Shown here: in pieces, positions 1-12,557 of the stretch | Layout of the letters: the number at the start of each line of letters is the position of its first letter | Position numbering within the stretch: position 1 is the stretch's first letter | Source of the DNA: Rhodoplanes serenus | Lineage (GTDB): Bacteria; Pseudomonadota; Alphaproteobacteria; Rhizobiales; Xanthobacteraceae | Assembly (NCBI GenBank): GCA_009720755.1 | Contig: WNKV01000007.1 | Span: forward strand, 186,001 to 250,000 | Reading direction: 5' to 3' | Length of the DNA stretch: 64,000 nt | Program-made: the position numbers and the translations under genes | Notes under the pieces: generated by a model | Database searches by the model: none | Told to the model about the DNA's origin: nothing | What the model saw: only the letters and a program-made list of their open reading frames with translations

Positions 1-1
1 C

Positions 2-331
2 CTCCAGTCCTACAGCCACGTCGTCGTGGTGTTCCACATGCACAAGGTGGAGGAGGCCGCGGTCGAGCGCGGCGCCCGCCACCCGCGCGAGCGGGCCGAC
101 TGGCCGCGGCTCGGGATTCTGGGCCAGCCGGCGCGGCTGCGGCCGAACCGCATCGGCGTCACCCCGGTGGCGCTGGTGGCGGTCGACGGGCTCACCCTGC
201 GGGTGCGGGGGCTCGATGCCGTCGACGGAACCCCGGTGCTCGACGTCAAGCCGTGGATCACCGGGTTCGCGCCGCGCGGGGTGGTGCGCGAGCCGGCGTG
301 GACCCGCGAGCTGATGCGGGACTATTGGTGA
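2..331 (+). CDS. trmO: TrmO-type tRNA methyltransferase, C-terminal part
   Basis: The frame is already open at the window edge, so the N-terminus is missing; 109 residues and the stop are visible. The visible part carries the family hallmarks: a YSHVVVVFHMHKV segment, then RPNRIGVTPVAL, then the signature GLDAVDGTPVLDVKPW near the end. Members of this TsaA/TrmO family are SAM-dependent enzymes that N6-methylate the threonylcarbamoyl-adenosine at position 37 of threonine tRNAs. Full-length proteins are roughly 160 residues, so about a third lies outside. The substrate is inferred from the family. Nothing downstream looks co-transcribed, because the next gene faces the other way. Confidence 0.82.
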   Translation, partial: LQSYSHVVVVFHMHKVEEAAVERGARHPRERADWPRLGILGQPARLRPNRIGVTPVALVAVDGLTLRVRGLDAVDGTPVLDVKPWITGFAPRGVVREPAWTRELMRDYW

Positions 332-369
332 GGGCCCCCCGTCGCGCGCCGGCACGCCCGGTTCGCCCC

Positions 370-570
370 TCACATGCTCCAGCGGCGCATGAACATGTCC
401 ATGTGGCCCCCGAACAGAACGTTCAGCAGCGCCGAGAGCACGAACGCGAGGGCGGCCAGTATGAAGGCGGCCGGGATCGCCGCGAGGCTGAGCTTGACGA
501 GAAAGAACACCAGCCGGAAAAAGGGGATGCGAAGGTCGACGACGACCAGCTTCTGCGTGTTTTCGTCCAT
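370..570 (-). CDS. Small single-pass membrane protein, unknown function
   Basis: This encodes 66 residues. A short charged N-terminus ([19 protein letters not shown]) is followed by one long hydrophobic segment, about residues 20-55, which should form one or two membrane passes. The C-terminus is Met- and Arg-rich ([12 protein letters not shown]). A plausible Shine-Dalgarno (ACGGAGA) lies about 6-12 bases before the ATG, which supports real translation. I do not recognise a family. It is convergent with the preceding trmO and divergent from apt, with about 86 bases to the apt start. Confidence 0.55.
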   Translation of the reverse strand: MDENTQKLVVVDLRIPFFRLVFFLVKLSLAAIPAAFILAALAFVLSALLNVLFGGHMDMFMRRWSM

Positions 571-656
571 GGGGGGTCTCCGTTGCGATTCGCCATGCTT
601 CGCCGCCGCGAGCCGCCCTGCAACCTGTTCCTCACCCCCTCCTTTCAGGCCGACCG

Positions 657-1208
657 ATGAACATCAATCCGATTCTCGAAAACGATCTCAAGGCGGCGAT
701 CCGCACCATTCCGGATTACCCGAAGCCCGGCGTCCTGTTCCGCGACATCACCACGCTGCTGGGTGACGCCCGCGCCTTCCGCCGCACCGTCGACGAGATG
801 GTGCAGCCGTGGGCCGGCATGAAGATCGACAAGGTGGCCGGCATCGAGGCGCGCGGCTTCATCCTGGGCGGCGCGGTGGCGCACCAGGTGTCGGCCGGCT
901 TCGTGCCGATCCGCAAGAAGGGCAAGCTGCCGCACAAGCGGGTCAGCATCGCCTACTCGCTGGAGTACGGCCTGGACGAGATGGAGATGCACGAGGACGC
1001 GGTGGTGGCCAACGAGCGGGTGATCTTGGTCGACGACCTGATCGCCACCGGCGGCACCGCCGAGGGTGCCGTGAAGCTGCTCCAGAAGCTCGGTGCCGAG
1101 GTGGTGGCGGCCTGCTTCGTCATCGACCTGCCGGATCTCGGTGGCGCCGACAAGTTGCGGGCGCTGGGCGTCCAGGTGCGCACGCTGCTGACCTTCGAGG
1201 GGCACTGA
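657..1208 (+). CDS. apt: Adenine phosphoribosyltransferase
   Basis: This 183-residue protein has the normal length for Apt. It converts adenine and PRPP to AMP and pyrophosphate in cytosolic purine salvage. Visible hallmarks are the N-terminal [15 protein letters not shown] segment, the [10 protein letters not shown] loop, and the PRPP-binding motif [15 protein letters not shown] around residues 120-135. The ATG at 657 gives the usual N-terminus ([20 protein letters not shown]); the ribosome site before it is weak. It is convergent with the cupin gene, the two stops being 34 bases apart. Confidence 0.96.
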   Translation: MNINPILENDLKAAIRTIPDYPKPGVLFRDITTLLGDARAFRRTVDEMVQPWAGMKIDKVAGIEARGFILGGAVAHQVSAGFVPIRKKGKLPHKRVSIAYSLEYGLDEMEMHEDAVVANERVILVDDLIATGGTAEGAVKLLQKLGAEVVAACFVIDLPDLGGADKLRALGVQVRTLLTFEGH

Positions 1209-1242
1209 CCCGAGATCCGGCTGCCGGGTCCCCCGGGCCAAG

Positions 1243-1668
1243 TCAGGCACCCGGCGGCGAGAAGCCGGGCGGCGCCAGCTCGAAGCCCTCGAACCGGAAG
1301 CCCGGCGCCACCGTGCAGCCGACCAGCGTCCAGTCGCCGAGCGTCTCGGCAGCCTGCCAGGCACCGGCCGGCACCACTGCCTGTGGCCGCTCGCCGGCCG
1401 CGAGATCGGCCCCGAGACGGACGGTGCGGACCGCCTCCCGGTCCGCCGCGATCTCCAGCCGCAGCGGCGCCCCGGCATGCCAGTGCCACACCTCGACCGC
1501 ATCCACCCGGTGCCAGTGCGACCGCTCGCCTCGCGCCAGGAGGAAGTAGATCGCCGTCGAGGCGGCGCGCCCGGCCACGTCAGCCGGATCGCGAAACGTC
1601 TCGCGGAAATGGCCGCCCTCGGGATGCGGGGCGAGGCCGAGCAGCGCGATCACCTCGGCGGCCGTCAT
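1243..1668 (-). CDS. DUF985 (cupin_5) family protein
   Basis: From the ATG at 1668 this gives 141 residues. The family pattern is clear: an N-terminal helix (AAEVIALLGLAPHPEGGHFRE), then a cupin barrel with AIYFLLARGERSHWHRVDA, EVWHWHAGAPL, and a C-terminal VGCTVAPGFRFEGFEL. The His residues of SHWHRV and EVWHWHAG are the expected metal or ligand positions of the barrel. The substrate of DUF985 proteins is not established. The frame stays open upstream to 1794, but those codons run through an intergenic palindromic repeat (reading as NPESSEG), so I reject that start. An ATG at 1677 is a second possible start. Confidence 0.85.
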   Translation of the reverse strand: MTAAEVIALLGLAPHPEGGHFRETFRDPADVAGRAASTAIYFLLARGERSHWHRVDAVEVWHWHAGAPLRLEIAADREAVRTVRLGADLAAGERPQAVVPAGAWQAAETLGDWTLVGCTVAPGFRFEGFELAPPGFSPPGA

Positions 1669-1672
1669 GGCT

Positions 1673-1779
1673 GTCATTCCGGGACGCGCGCCGTTGGCGC
1701 GCGGACCCGGAATCCAGCCACCGGCTCGGAGCCCTTCGCTGGATTCCGGGTTCGCTGCTCCGCAGCGCCCCGGAATGAC
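1673..1779. repeat. Nested palindromic intergenic repeat
   Basis: An imperfect palindrome of about 107 bases lies between gloB and the cupin gene. The outer arms are gtcattccggg (1673-1683) and cccggaatgac (1769-1779). An inner pair is cccggaatccag and ctggattccggg. Dispersed elements of this CATTCCGGG type are common in Hyphomicrobiales genomes. It may act as an RNA hairpin between the two minus-strand genes. Confidence 0.8.
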
Positions 1780-1801
1780 CCGTGCATGAGACATATCATC
1801 G

Positions 1802-2569
1802 TCAGAACCGATTCTTGCGCTCGCGCACCTCGGCGAACACCTGGACGGCCGGCTTGCCGGTCATCTTGACGGCGGCCGCGACGGCCGGGACGTCGGCGCG
1901 CAGGAACGGGTTCGCCCGCTTCTCCTCGCCGAGCGTGGTCGGGATGGTCGGCTGGCCGGCGGCGACCTGGCGGTCCGCCTCGGCGGCGCGCGCCTTGAGG
2001 GTCGGATTGTCGGGCTCGATGGTCAGCGCGAAGCGGATGTTGGCTTGGGTGTACTCGTGGCCGCAGAAGATCAGGGTGTCGTCCGGCAGCTCGCGCAGCC
2101 TGAGCAGCGAGTCCCACATGATCTCCGGCGCGCACTCGATCACCCGGCCGCAGCCGATCGAGAACAGCGTGTCGCCCACGAAGGCGAGCTTGTCGTCGGG
2201 GAACACATAGGTGATGTGGCCGGCGGTATGGCCGGGCGTGTCGATCACCTGGGCGACCAACCGGCCGACCGTGACGGTATCGCCGCCCGTGACGGTGGCA
2301 TCGACGGCCGGGATCGGCTGGCGCTCATGCGCCGGGGCGGTGACGCGGCAGCCGTGGCGCTCCTTCAGCTCGACGATGCCGCCGACGTGGTCGCCATGGT
2401 GGTGGGTGACGAGAATGTCGGTGAGCTGCCAGCCGGTCGCCTGGAGGGCGGCGTCGACGGCCCACGCCTCCGGGGCATCGATGGCGGCGGTGGCGCCGGT
2501 CACCGGATCGTGGACGAGCACGCCGTAGTTGTCGGTCAGGCACTTGAACAGATGGGTCTGCGCCGCCAT
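1802..2569 (-). CDS. gloB: Hydroxyacylglutathione hydrolase (glyoxalase II)
   Basis: This 255-residue protein has the standard glyoxalase II length. It hydrolyses S-lactoylglutathione to lactate and glutathione in methylglyoxal detoxification. The metallo-beta-lactamase zinc motif THHHGDHVGG sits at residues 55-64. Later ligands lie in TPGHTAGHITY, GDTLFSIGCGR and FCGHEYTQAN. The C-terminal HAGH domain ends in NPFLR. The ATG at 2569 gives the typical N-terminus (MAAQTHLFKCLTDNYGVLVHD). It stands alone, with about 107 non-coding bases to malQ upstream. Confidence 0.95.
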   Translation of the reverse strand: MAAQTHLFKCLTDNYGVLVHDPVTGATAAIDAPEAWAVDAALQATGWQLTDILVTHHHGDHVGGIVELKERHGCRVTAPAHERQPIPAVDATVTGGDTVTVGRLVAQVIDTPGHTAGHITYVFPDDKLAFVGDTLFSIGCGRVIECAPEIMWDSLLRLRELPDDTLIFCGHEYTQANIRFALTIEPDNPTLKARAAEADRQVAAGQPTIPTTLGEEKRANPFLRADVPAVAAAVKMTGKPAVQVFAEVRERKNRF

Positions 2570-2676
2570 GGGGGTCCGTCGTCTCCATTGCTGCCGTGGG
2601 CCAGGACAATGTGGACCTAGGACGAAGCGGATCGCCGTGCAACCTCGGTCGGCTGGGCGGTGGCCCGCTCGGTCCG

Positions 2677-4659
2677 TCAGCCTCCGATCGCGCGACCCTC
2701 CTCGCGCATGATGCGGGCGATCTCGGCGAGGCGCGGCTCGGCGGCGACGTCCTCCAACAGCAGCGGCAGCTTCTGGCGCCAGTTGGGGTGCTCGTTGATG
2801 GTGCCCGGCACGTTCGGCTGGTCGATCACCCCGAAGGCGTCCTCGGCGGCCACCACCAGCAGCCGGCTCGGCGTGCGGGCGAGGAAGCGGGCGACGCCCG
2901 GGAACGACAGATGATCGGCGCCGACGTCGCGCCGCAGTGCCTCGCCGGCGACGTGGCGGGCCCAGTTGCGGGCGTCGATGGATTCGCCCGGATCGATGCC
3001 GAGCCCGTGCTTGACGTCGAGGTCGTGGCCGGAGAGCCAGCCCGAGAAGGTCGGCAGGTCGTGGGTCGAGAACGACACCAGCGCCTGGGTTGGATAGGCG
3101 GAGGGCGCCGCGAACGAGTAGTCGGACAGCCGCTCGAACAGCATCACGCGGTAGGACCACACGTTCCAGGCGGCGAGCGTCTCGCGGAAGCCGTCCGGCA
3201 CGGTGCCGAGATCCTCGCCGATGACCAGGCAGTGCTGCGCCTGGCTCTCCTGCGCCACCACGGCAAGCATCGCCTCCAGCGGGAAGCGCACATAGGTCCC
3301 CTGATCGGGCCGGAAGCCGTGCGGCACCAGATAGAGCCGGTTGAAGCCGAGGACATGATCGATGCGGATGGCGCCGGCGTGCCGCATGACGGCGCGCAGC
3401 GTCTCGCGTAGGAGCGCGAAATCGGTGTCGAGCAGCACTCGCGGATTGAACGAGGCGAGGCCCCAATCCTGCCCGGCGGTGTTGAGGAGGTCGGGCGGCG
3501 CTCCGGCCGACAGCTCGCGCACATAGGCGCCCTGGTTGGCCCACACGTCGGCCGAGTCGGCGGCGACCCCGACCGCGACGTCGAGATAGAGGCCGACCGG
3601 CATGCCGGCGTCGGCCGCCGCGGCCGCGCAGGCGGCGAGCTGGCGGTCGGCGGTCCACTGCACGAAGGCGTGAAAGTCCGTCTCGGCCGGGTCGGTCCGC
3701 GCCAGCTCGGCGAGCTTGTCGCGCGACGGCGTGCGCCACTCCTCCGGCCACGCCCACCAGGGGCCGCCGTGGCGCGCCCGCAGCACCGAGAAGGCACAGA
3801 AGCCGGCGAGCCAGTCGCCGCGCTCGGCCTTGAAGGCGGCGAAGTCGGCGCGCCGCTCGGCGCTGCCGCCGCCGGACCGGAAGGTGTCGTAGGCCAGGCG
3901 CAGCGCGGCGAGCTTGGCCGGGATGACGCCGGCGTAATCCACCTGCTCGGAGGCCCGCAGCCGCTCCACCGTCTCGGCGAGGCCGGCCGCGGCGACGCCA
4001 GGAAACTCCGGCACCGCCTCGACATCGATGTAGAGCGGATTGAGGAACAGCCGGCTGGTTGGCGAATAGGGGCTGATGGCGCCGGGATCGTCGAGCGTGA
4101 TGGCGTGCAGCGGGTTGAGCGCCACGCCGGCGGCGCCGAGCGATCCGGCGATGCGCACCAGATCGCGCAGGTCGGTGAAGTCGCCGATGCCCCAGTTGCG
4201 CCGCGAGCGCACGCCGTAGAGCTGCACCGCGAAGGCCCACACCCGGCCGCCGCGGTCGAACACCTTGGGCTGCCACGCCTGGGCGGGGGCGACCAGCACG
4301 GCCTGCGGGCGCGCCGGCGTGCCGGCGCCGTCGACCTCCAGCCGATACGAGCCGAGCCGCGTGCGCTCAGGCAGGGTGACGCCGCCGTTCTCGCAGACGC
4401 CGGTGGCGACTGGACGGGAGCCGCGCATCAGCCGCCAGGCGGCGCCGTCTGCGCACAGGCCGGGCAGAGGCGTGATGTGCCCTTTGCGCATGACGTGGAC
4501 GGCCGGCTCGGCACCGGGCGGCGGGCCGCTGCGGGCCAGCACGTCGAAGATGGCGCGCACGGCCTCGTCGCTCGCGTGGCGCAAGGTGCCGCGCGCGTCG
4601 TAGTAGCTCGTCTCGATCCCGAAGGTCTCGGCCCGTCGGCTCAGCTCGCCGTCAATCAT
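2677..4659 (-). CDS. malQ: 4-alpha-glucanotransferase (amylomaltase)
   Basis: This 660-residue GH77 enzyme transfers alpha-1,4-glucan segments between maltodextrins and releases glucose. Family motifs in order are GIGDFTDLRDLV, NPLHAI followed by SPYSPTSRLFLNPLYIDVE, the nucleophile region AIRIDHVLGFNRLYLVP, the acid/base region LVIGEDLGTVPDGFRETL, and FSTHDLPTFSGW. The first 140 or so residues form the extra N-terminal module seen in long proteobacterial MalQ. It lies downstream of otsA in the same direction but 259 bases away, and the gap holds ordered repeats, so it may have its own promoter. Confidence 0.94.
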   Translation of the reverse strand: MIDGELSRRAETFGIETSYYDARGTLRHASDEAVRAIFDVLARSGPPPGAEPAVHVMRKGHITPLPGLCADGAAWRLMRGSRPVATGVCENGGVTLPERTRLGSYRLEVDGAGTPARPQAVLVAPAQAWQPKVFDRGGRVWAFAVQLYGVRSRRNWGIGDFTDLRDLVRIAGSLGAAGVALNPLHAITLDDPGAISPYSPTSRLFLNPLYIDVEAVPEFPGVAAAGLAETVERLRASEQVDYAGVIPAKLAALRLAYDTFRSGGGSAERRADFAAFKAERGDWLAGFCAFSVLRARHGGPWWAWPEEWRTPSRDKLAELARTDPAETDFHAFVQWTADRQLAACAAAAADAGMPVGLYLDVAVGVAADSADVWANQGAYVRELSAGAPPDLLNTAGQDWGLASFNPRVLLDTDFALLRETLRAVMRHAGAIRIDHVLGFNRLYLVPHGFRPDQGTYVRFPLEAMLAVVAQESQAQHCLVIGEDLGTVPDGFRETLAAWNVWSYRVMLFERLSDYSFAAPSAYPTQALVSFSTHDLPTFSGWLSGHDLDVKHGLGIDPGESIDARNWARHVAGEALRRDVGADHLSFPGVARFLARTPSRLLVVAAEDAFGVIDQPNVPGTINEHPNWRQKLPLLLEDVAAEPRLAEIARIMREEGRAIGG

Positions 4660-4782
4660 CCGTTCAATCAGCCCTGTGTCCGGCGTGCCGCATCAAGCCG
4701 CGGTGACGAGTTGCAAGGATGGCCCACCGTCGCCCCGCGATCGATCCACATACGATAACATCCGCGTGCGACTCGGCTTCTG

Positions 4783-4841
4783 TTCGAGTGTATCCACACG
4801 CGCGTTTGTTCGAGTCCGCCCGCACCCGGCTCGTTTTCGAG
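4783..4841. repeat. Three spaced TTCGAG copies upstream of malQ
   Basis: The hexamer ttcgag occurs at 4783-4788, 4809-4814 and 4836-4841, spaced 26 and 27 bases. The first and third are in a longer shared context (tgttcgagtgtatcc and ttttcgagcgtatcc). They lie in the 259-base gap between the otsA stop and the malQ start. The regular spacing suggests repeated protein-binding sites; this is inference. Confidence 0.45.
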
Positions 4842-4859
4842 CGTATCCCGTTCGCGCGA

Positions 4860-4919
4860 TTCAAACGATGCGCAATTCAAACGATGCGTGCTTCAAAGGA
4901 TGCACGCGATTTAAACGAT
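4860..4919. repeat. Four imperfect TTCAAACGAT iterons upstream of malQ
   Basis: Copies of ttcaaacgat start at 4860, 4876, 4892 (ttcaaaggat) and 4910 (tttaaacgat), spaced 16, 16 and 18 bases. The last copy touches the otsA stop codon. This is the most AT-rich part of the gap. They lie about 200-260 bases before the malQ ATG, so they may be operator sites for malQ or the remnant of a tandem duplication. Confidence 0.6.
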
Positions 4920-6469
4920 CAATGGCGCTCGAACCGCATCACCGGCGCCTCCGAGCCGCGCATCGTCGGCACCGTCGACAACGTCGACACCCCCTGCGCC
5001 CCCGGCAAAGCCGGCACCTCGGCGACGACAGGAAGCGCCATGCTGGCCTGATCGTCGAGGGTGCGGACGAAGTCGGAGAACCATAGCTGGACCGGCGAGG
5101 CGCGCAAGACCTTCATGTTGGTCTCCCAGCGCTCGCAGCGCTCCTGCTGCGACATGCCGAGCGCCCGCGCCAGGGCCCGCGCGATCGCTGCGGTGTCGTG
5201 CGGATTGACCAGCAGGGCGGCCTCCAGCTCGCGCGCCGCACCGGCGAATTCCGACAGGATGAGCACGCCGGGATCGAACGGGTTCTGGGCCGCCACATAC
5301 TCCTTGGCGACCAGGTTCATGCCGTCGTTGAGGGGCGTCACCAGGCCGACACCGGCGGTCCGGTAGAACCCGGCCAGGGTGGTCTGCGAGAAGCCCTTGT
5401 TGAGATAGCGAACCGGCGTCCAATCGGGCTCGCCGAAGCGGCCGTTGATATTGCCGACCAGCGTCGCGACCTCGTGCTCGAGCGCCCGGTAGGTCGGAAT
5501 GTCGCTGCGCGACGGCACCGCCACCTGAAGCAGCGTGACGGCGCGGCGAAACGACGGCTGCGCCTCCAGCAGCGCCGCGAAGCCGCGCAGCCGGTTGGCG
5601 AGGCCCTTGGAATAGTCGATGCGATCGACGCCGACCACGAGCTTGGCGCCCTGAAGGCTGGAGCGCAGTCGCGACACCTCCGGCCGCGCCGCCGCCTTGG
5701 TGGCGCGCTCGGCGAACAGGGCGGTGTCGATGCCGATCGGGAAGGTGCCGAGCCGCGTCTCGCCGTGGCGGGAGCGCACAATGGCGCTGCGCACCGTCAG
5801 GCCCAGCTCGCGGCGCACATAGTCGGCGAAATTGCGCTGCCCATCGACCGTCTGAAAGCCGATCAGGTCGTAGGCCAGCATCGCCTCGATCAGCTCGCGA
5901 TGGTGCGGCACCGCGGCCAGCATGTCGCGTCCGGGCAAGGGCGTGTGCAGGAAGAAGCCGATCGGCTGAGTGACGCCGAGCCGGCGCAGCTCGGCGCCGA
6001 GCGGCAGGAAGTGATAGTCCTGCACCCAGATCATGGTCGCCTCGTTGCGGCAGAACCGCATCAGGGCGCGCGCCATGTAGGCGTTGACCTCGCGATAGGC
6101 GGCGTAGTCTTCCGGCTCGACGCGCACGAGATCGGCGCGCGAATGCAGCGCCGGCCACAGGGCCGAGTTGGAGAAGCCTTCGTAATAGCCGCGATAGTGA
6201 GCGGCGGGCAGGTCGACAGTGGCGAGCGCACCCTTGCCGAGCGCGGCAACTTCCAGCAGCGGCTCCTTGACGCTGGTGTCCCGGGTGCGGCCGCTCGATC
6301 CGACCCAGATCGCCCCGGAGTCTCGTACCACCGGCAGGAGCGCCGCCGCGAGCCCGCCGGTCATCGGCTCCTCCGCGTCGAGCCGTGCCACCCGGTTCGA
6401 GACCACCACGATGTCCAAGGCTTGTCCTCCCGGCCGCTGTCGGCCATTGATCTTCATGCCTCGCAACAA
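4919..6469 (-). CDS. otsA: Trehalose-6-phosphate synthase
   Basis: This 516-residue GT20 enzyme makes trehalose 6-phosphate from UDP-glucose and glucose 6-phosphate. Motifs are the N-terminal VVSNRVARL and MTGGLAAAL, then WVQDYHFLPLG, IGFFLHTPLPGRDML, the donor-site VVGVDRIDYSKGLANRL, and TPLNDGMNLVAKEYVA with DPGVLILSEFAGAA. The last 45 or so residues (ALPVVAEVPALPG onward) are a low-conservation tail. Start candidates are the ATG at 6469 and one four codons later. Its partner otsB is about 12 kb away, not adjacent as in many genomes. It is divergent from treS across a long non-coding gap. Confidence 0.95.
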   Translation of the reverse strand: MLRGMKINGRQRPGGQALDIVVVSNRVARLDAEEPMTGGLAAALLPVVRDSGAIWVGSSGRTRDTSVKEPLLEVAALGKGALATVDLPAAHYRGYYEGFSNSALWPALHSRADLVRVEPEDYAAYREVNAYMARALMRFCRNEATMIWVQDYHFLPLGAELRRLGVTQPIGFFLHTPLPGRDMLAAVPHHRELIEAMLAYDLIGFQTVDGQRNFADYVRRELGLTVRSAIVRSRHGETRLGTFPIGIDTALFAERATKAAARPEVSRLRSSLQGAKLVVGVDRIDYSKGLANRLRGFAALLEAQPSFRRAVTLLQVAVPSRSDIPTYRALEHEVATLVGNINGRFGEPDWTPVRYLNKGFSQTTLAGFYRTAGVGLVTPLNDGMNLVAKEYVAAQNPFDPGVLILSEFAGAARELEAALLVNPHDTAAIARALARALGMSQQERCERWETNMKVLRASPVQLWFSDFVRTLDDQASMALPVVAEVPALPGAQGVSTLSTVPTMRGSEAPVMRFERH

Positions 6470-7097
6470 CGACTTGGCCGCAGTCGGGTTCCCGACCGCC
6501 GCGTCGCCGCCACGATCGTGGCAGACGTATCGAGGCTCGTCGGCGCGCCGTCATGGGGACGCGGCCCGCCTGGATACCGGCTCGTGTGGCGCTTGCGCGA
6601 CAGCCCGCTGTTGCCGCACCATGGAACCGGAGCAGCCGTCGCGGGTTTTCCGACTTCGGTGGGGTGTACCCGGCACGCGGCCAGCTCTGCGCATGATCAA
6701 ACAACCGTGCTCGTGCTCGGCCTCGGACTCTTATCCGGTCCGGCGTCGCCGGCGGTCGGTGGTGCGCCCGCGGTTGGCCGGTACGTTCGGTGGGCGAGGG
6801 CGCAGGATGCGAGCGGGTACGGTTCGGCGGGGCCAGGCGGGTGTCGCCCGGATCACGCGGTGGATGGAGCGACAGATGCTGCGACGGACGGTGCGCCTCG
6901 ACGGCGTCGCCGGCCATGTCGCTGCTGTCCAAGTTGCCGCTGTTCAGGCCGCCACCGTCCAAGTCGCCGCCGTCCAGGTCACCACGACCATCGTCCCGAC
7001 ATCATCCCGACCGACATCATCCCGACCGAGGTCATTCTGACCGACTCGTCTCGCCGACATCGTCCTTCCGAACGCACATGAGCCGCGACAGCAGCCG
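6470..7097. other. Divergent intergenic region between otsA and treS
   Basis: These 628 bases lie between the otsA start (minus strand) and the treS start (plus strand) and should hold both promoters. Open frames exist here but show no protein-like composition or ribosome site. The right end is occupied by a 15-base tandem repeat. I could not assign a confident -35/-10 pair. Confidence 0.6.
6924..7043. repeat. Degenerate 15-bp minisatellite, eight units, before treS
   Basis: Eight consecutive 15-base units fill 6924-7043. The first four are variants of gccgtccaggtcacc (for example gctgttcaggccgcc). The next is a diverged unit. Then come two identical copies of acatcatcccgaccg (6999-7013 and 7014-7028) and a variant (aggtcattctgaccg). 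The array ends 54 bases before the treS ATG. Because 15 is a multiple of three, pieces read as pentapeptide-like repeats on the minus strand (GDLDG GDLDG), but no single frame stays open. Confidence 0.8.
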
Positions 7098-10390
<3,293 letters not shown>

Positions 10391-10394
<4 letters not shown>

Positions 10395-12553
10395 CTGAGG
10401 TCGTCACCCCGGAGGGGCAGGCCATCATCGGCGGCTACCACGCCGATCCGTTCCGCTATCTCGGCCCCCACACCGACCACGGCGTGCCGATCGTGCGCGT
10501 CTACCTGCCGGGCGCCCGCCAGGTGCGGGTGCGCTTCTCCGAGGGCCAGGAGGCCGATCTGCGTCGTCTGCACGATGCCGGCCTGTTCGCCGGGCCGGTG
10601 CCGTCGAGCGGGCGCGACTATCGCCTGCTGGCGCGCTGGGGACAGGGCGAGTTCGTCGAGCTGGAGGACCCCTATCGGTTCCCGCCGGTGTTCTCCGATC
10701 TCGACCTGCATCTCATGGGCGAGGGGACGCACCTCAACATCTACGACAAGCTCGGCGCCCATCCGATGGTCATGGAAGGCGTCGCCGGCGTCGCCTTCGG
10801 GGTGTTCGCCCCCAATGCCCGCCGGGTCAGCGTGGTCGGCGACTTCAATTTCTGGGACGGCCGGCGCCACCCGATGCGGGTGCGCGGCAACGGCTTCTGG
10901 GAGATCTTCCTCCCCGGCGCCAAGGCCGGTGAAAAGTACAAGTTCGAGATCGTCGGGCCGCACAGCTCGGCCCCGATGCTCAAGTCCGATCCCTACGCCT
11001 TCTCGGCCGAGGTGCGTCCGCTCACCGCCTCGGTGATCGTCGACCCGGCCACCCTGCCGCCGATCACCCCCGGGCCCGGCGGGATCAACCGCCTCGATGC
11101 GCCGATCTCCATCTACGAGGTCCATCTCGGCTCGTGGCGGCGCAATCCGTACATGAACAACAGCTGGCTCACCTATCGCGAGCTGGCCGAGCAGCTGCCG
11201 GCCTATGTGGCCGACATGGGCTTCACCCATGTCGAGCTGCTGCCCATCGCCGAGCACCCGTTCGATGCCTCGTGGGGTTATCAGCCGACCGGCCTCTATG
11301 CGCCGACCAGCCGGTTCGGCTCGGCGCACGACTTCGCCCTGCTGGTCGATGCCTTCCACCAGCGCGGCATCGGCGTCATTCTCGACTGGGTGCCGGGCCA
11401 CTTCCCCGACGACGCCCACGGCCTCGCCCAGTTCGACGGCACCGCGCTCTACGAGCACGCCAACGCGATGCAGGGCCGCCACCTCGACTGGAACACCCTG
11501 ATCTACAATTTCGGACGTCGCGAGGTGGCGAACTTCATCGTCGCCAACGCGCTGTTCTGGCTGGAGCGCTACAAGATCGACGGCCTGCGCGTCGACGCCG
11601 TCGCCTCGATGCTCTACCTCGACTACTCGCGGCCGGAGGGCGGCTGGATCCCCAACAAGTATGGCGGCCGCGAGAATCTGGAAGCCATCGATCTCTTGCG
11701 CCGCTTCAACACCGAGGTGTTCGGCCGCTTTCCCAACGCCACCACGATGGCGGAGGAATCGACCGCCTGGCCGCTGGTGTCGCGACCCGCCGATGTCGGC
11801 GGCCTCGGCTTCGGCTACAAGTGGAACATGGGGTGGATGCACGACACCCTGCGTTACATGTCGAAGGACCCGATCTATCGCCAGCACCACCACGGCGACG
11901 TCACCTTCGGGATGCTGTACGCCTTCTTCGAGAACTTCGTGCTGCCGCTGTCGCACGACGAGGTGGTGCACGGGAAGGGCTCGATCTTCGGCCGCATGCC
12001 GGGCGACCGCTGGCAGCGCTTCGCCAACCTGCGCGCCTACTACACCTTCATGTTCGGCCATCCGGGCAAGAAGCTCCTGTTCATGGGCGGCGAGTTCGCC
12101 ATGGAGCGGGAGTGGAGCCACGACCACAGCCTCGATTGGCACCTGCTCGAGCAGAAGGAGCATGCCGGCATCCAGTCGCTGATGCGCGACCTCAACCGGC
12201 TCTATCGCTCCGTTCCGGCGCTGCATCAGATCGATTCCGAGCCGGGCGGCTTCGAGTGGGTCGTCGTCGACGATGCGGCGGCGAGCGTGTTCGCCTGGCT
12301 GCGCCGCGGCCGCGATCCCGAGCAGGTCTGCCTGGTCGCCGTCAACTTCACGCCGACGCCGCGCGAGAGCTATCGCATGCGCGTGCCGTTCGGCGGCGGC
12401 TGGCGCGAGATCTTCAACAGCGATGCCGATCTCTATGGCGGCAGCAACATGGGCAATGGCGGGCGCATCGAGGCGGTGAACACCGAGCACGGGCCGATGC
12501 TGGACCTCGTGCTGCCGCCGCTCGCCGGAATCATCCTGGTTCCGGAGCGCTGA
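10391..12553 (+). CDS. glgB: 1,4-alpha-glucan branching enzyme
   Basis: This 720-residue GH13 enzyme introduces alpha-1,6 branches into alpha-1,4-glucans. It has the long architecture: an N1 domain ([14 protein letters not shown]), a CBM48 module ([18 protein letters not shown]), the catalytic barrel and a C-terminal beta domain. Catalytic residues are D402 in [18 protein letters not shown] and E455 in [10 protein letters not shown], with the third acid in [14 protein letters not shown]. Its ATG overlaps the treS-pep2 stop, and glgX starts four bases after its stop. The three genes therefore look translationally coupled and probably act on the same glucan pool. Confidence 0.96.
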
Positions 12554-12557
12554 GGCG

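Noticed and set aside
1669..1794. Longer N-terminus for the DUF985 cupin
   Set aside because: The extra codons are the translation of a palindromic repeat (NPESSEG) and are not part of the family.
6924..7043. CRISPR array or pentapeptide-repeat gene
   Set aside because: Units are 15 bases with no spacers, so not CRISPR. The pentapeptide-like frames are broken by stops and shifts between units.
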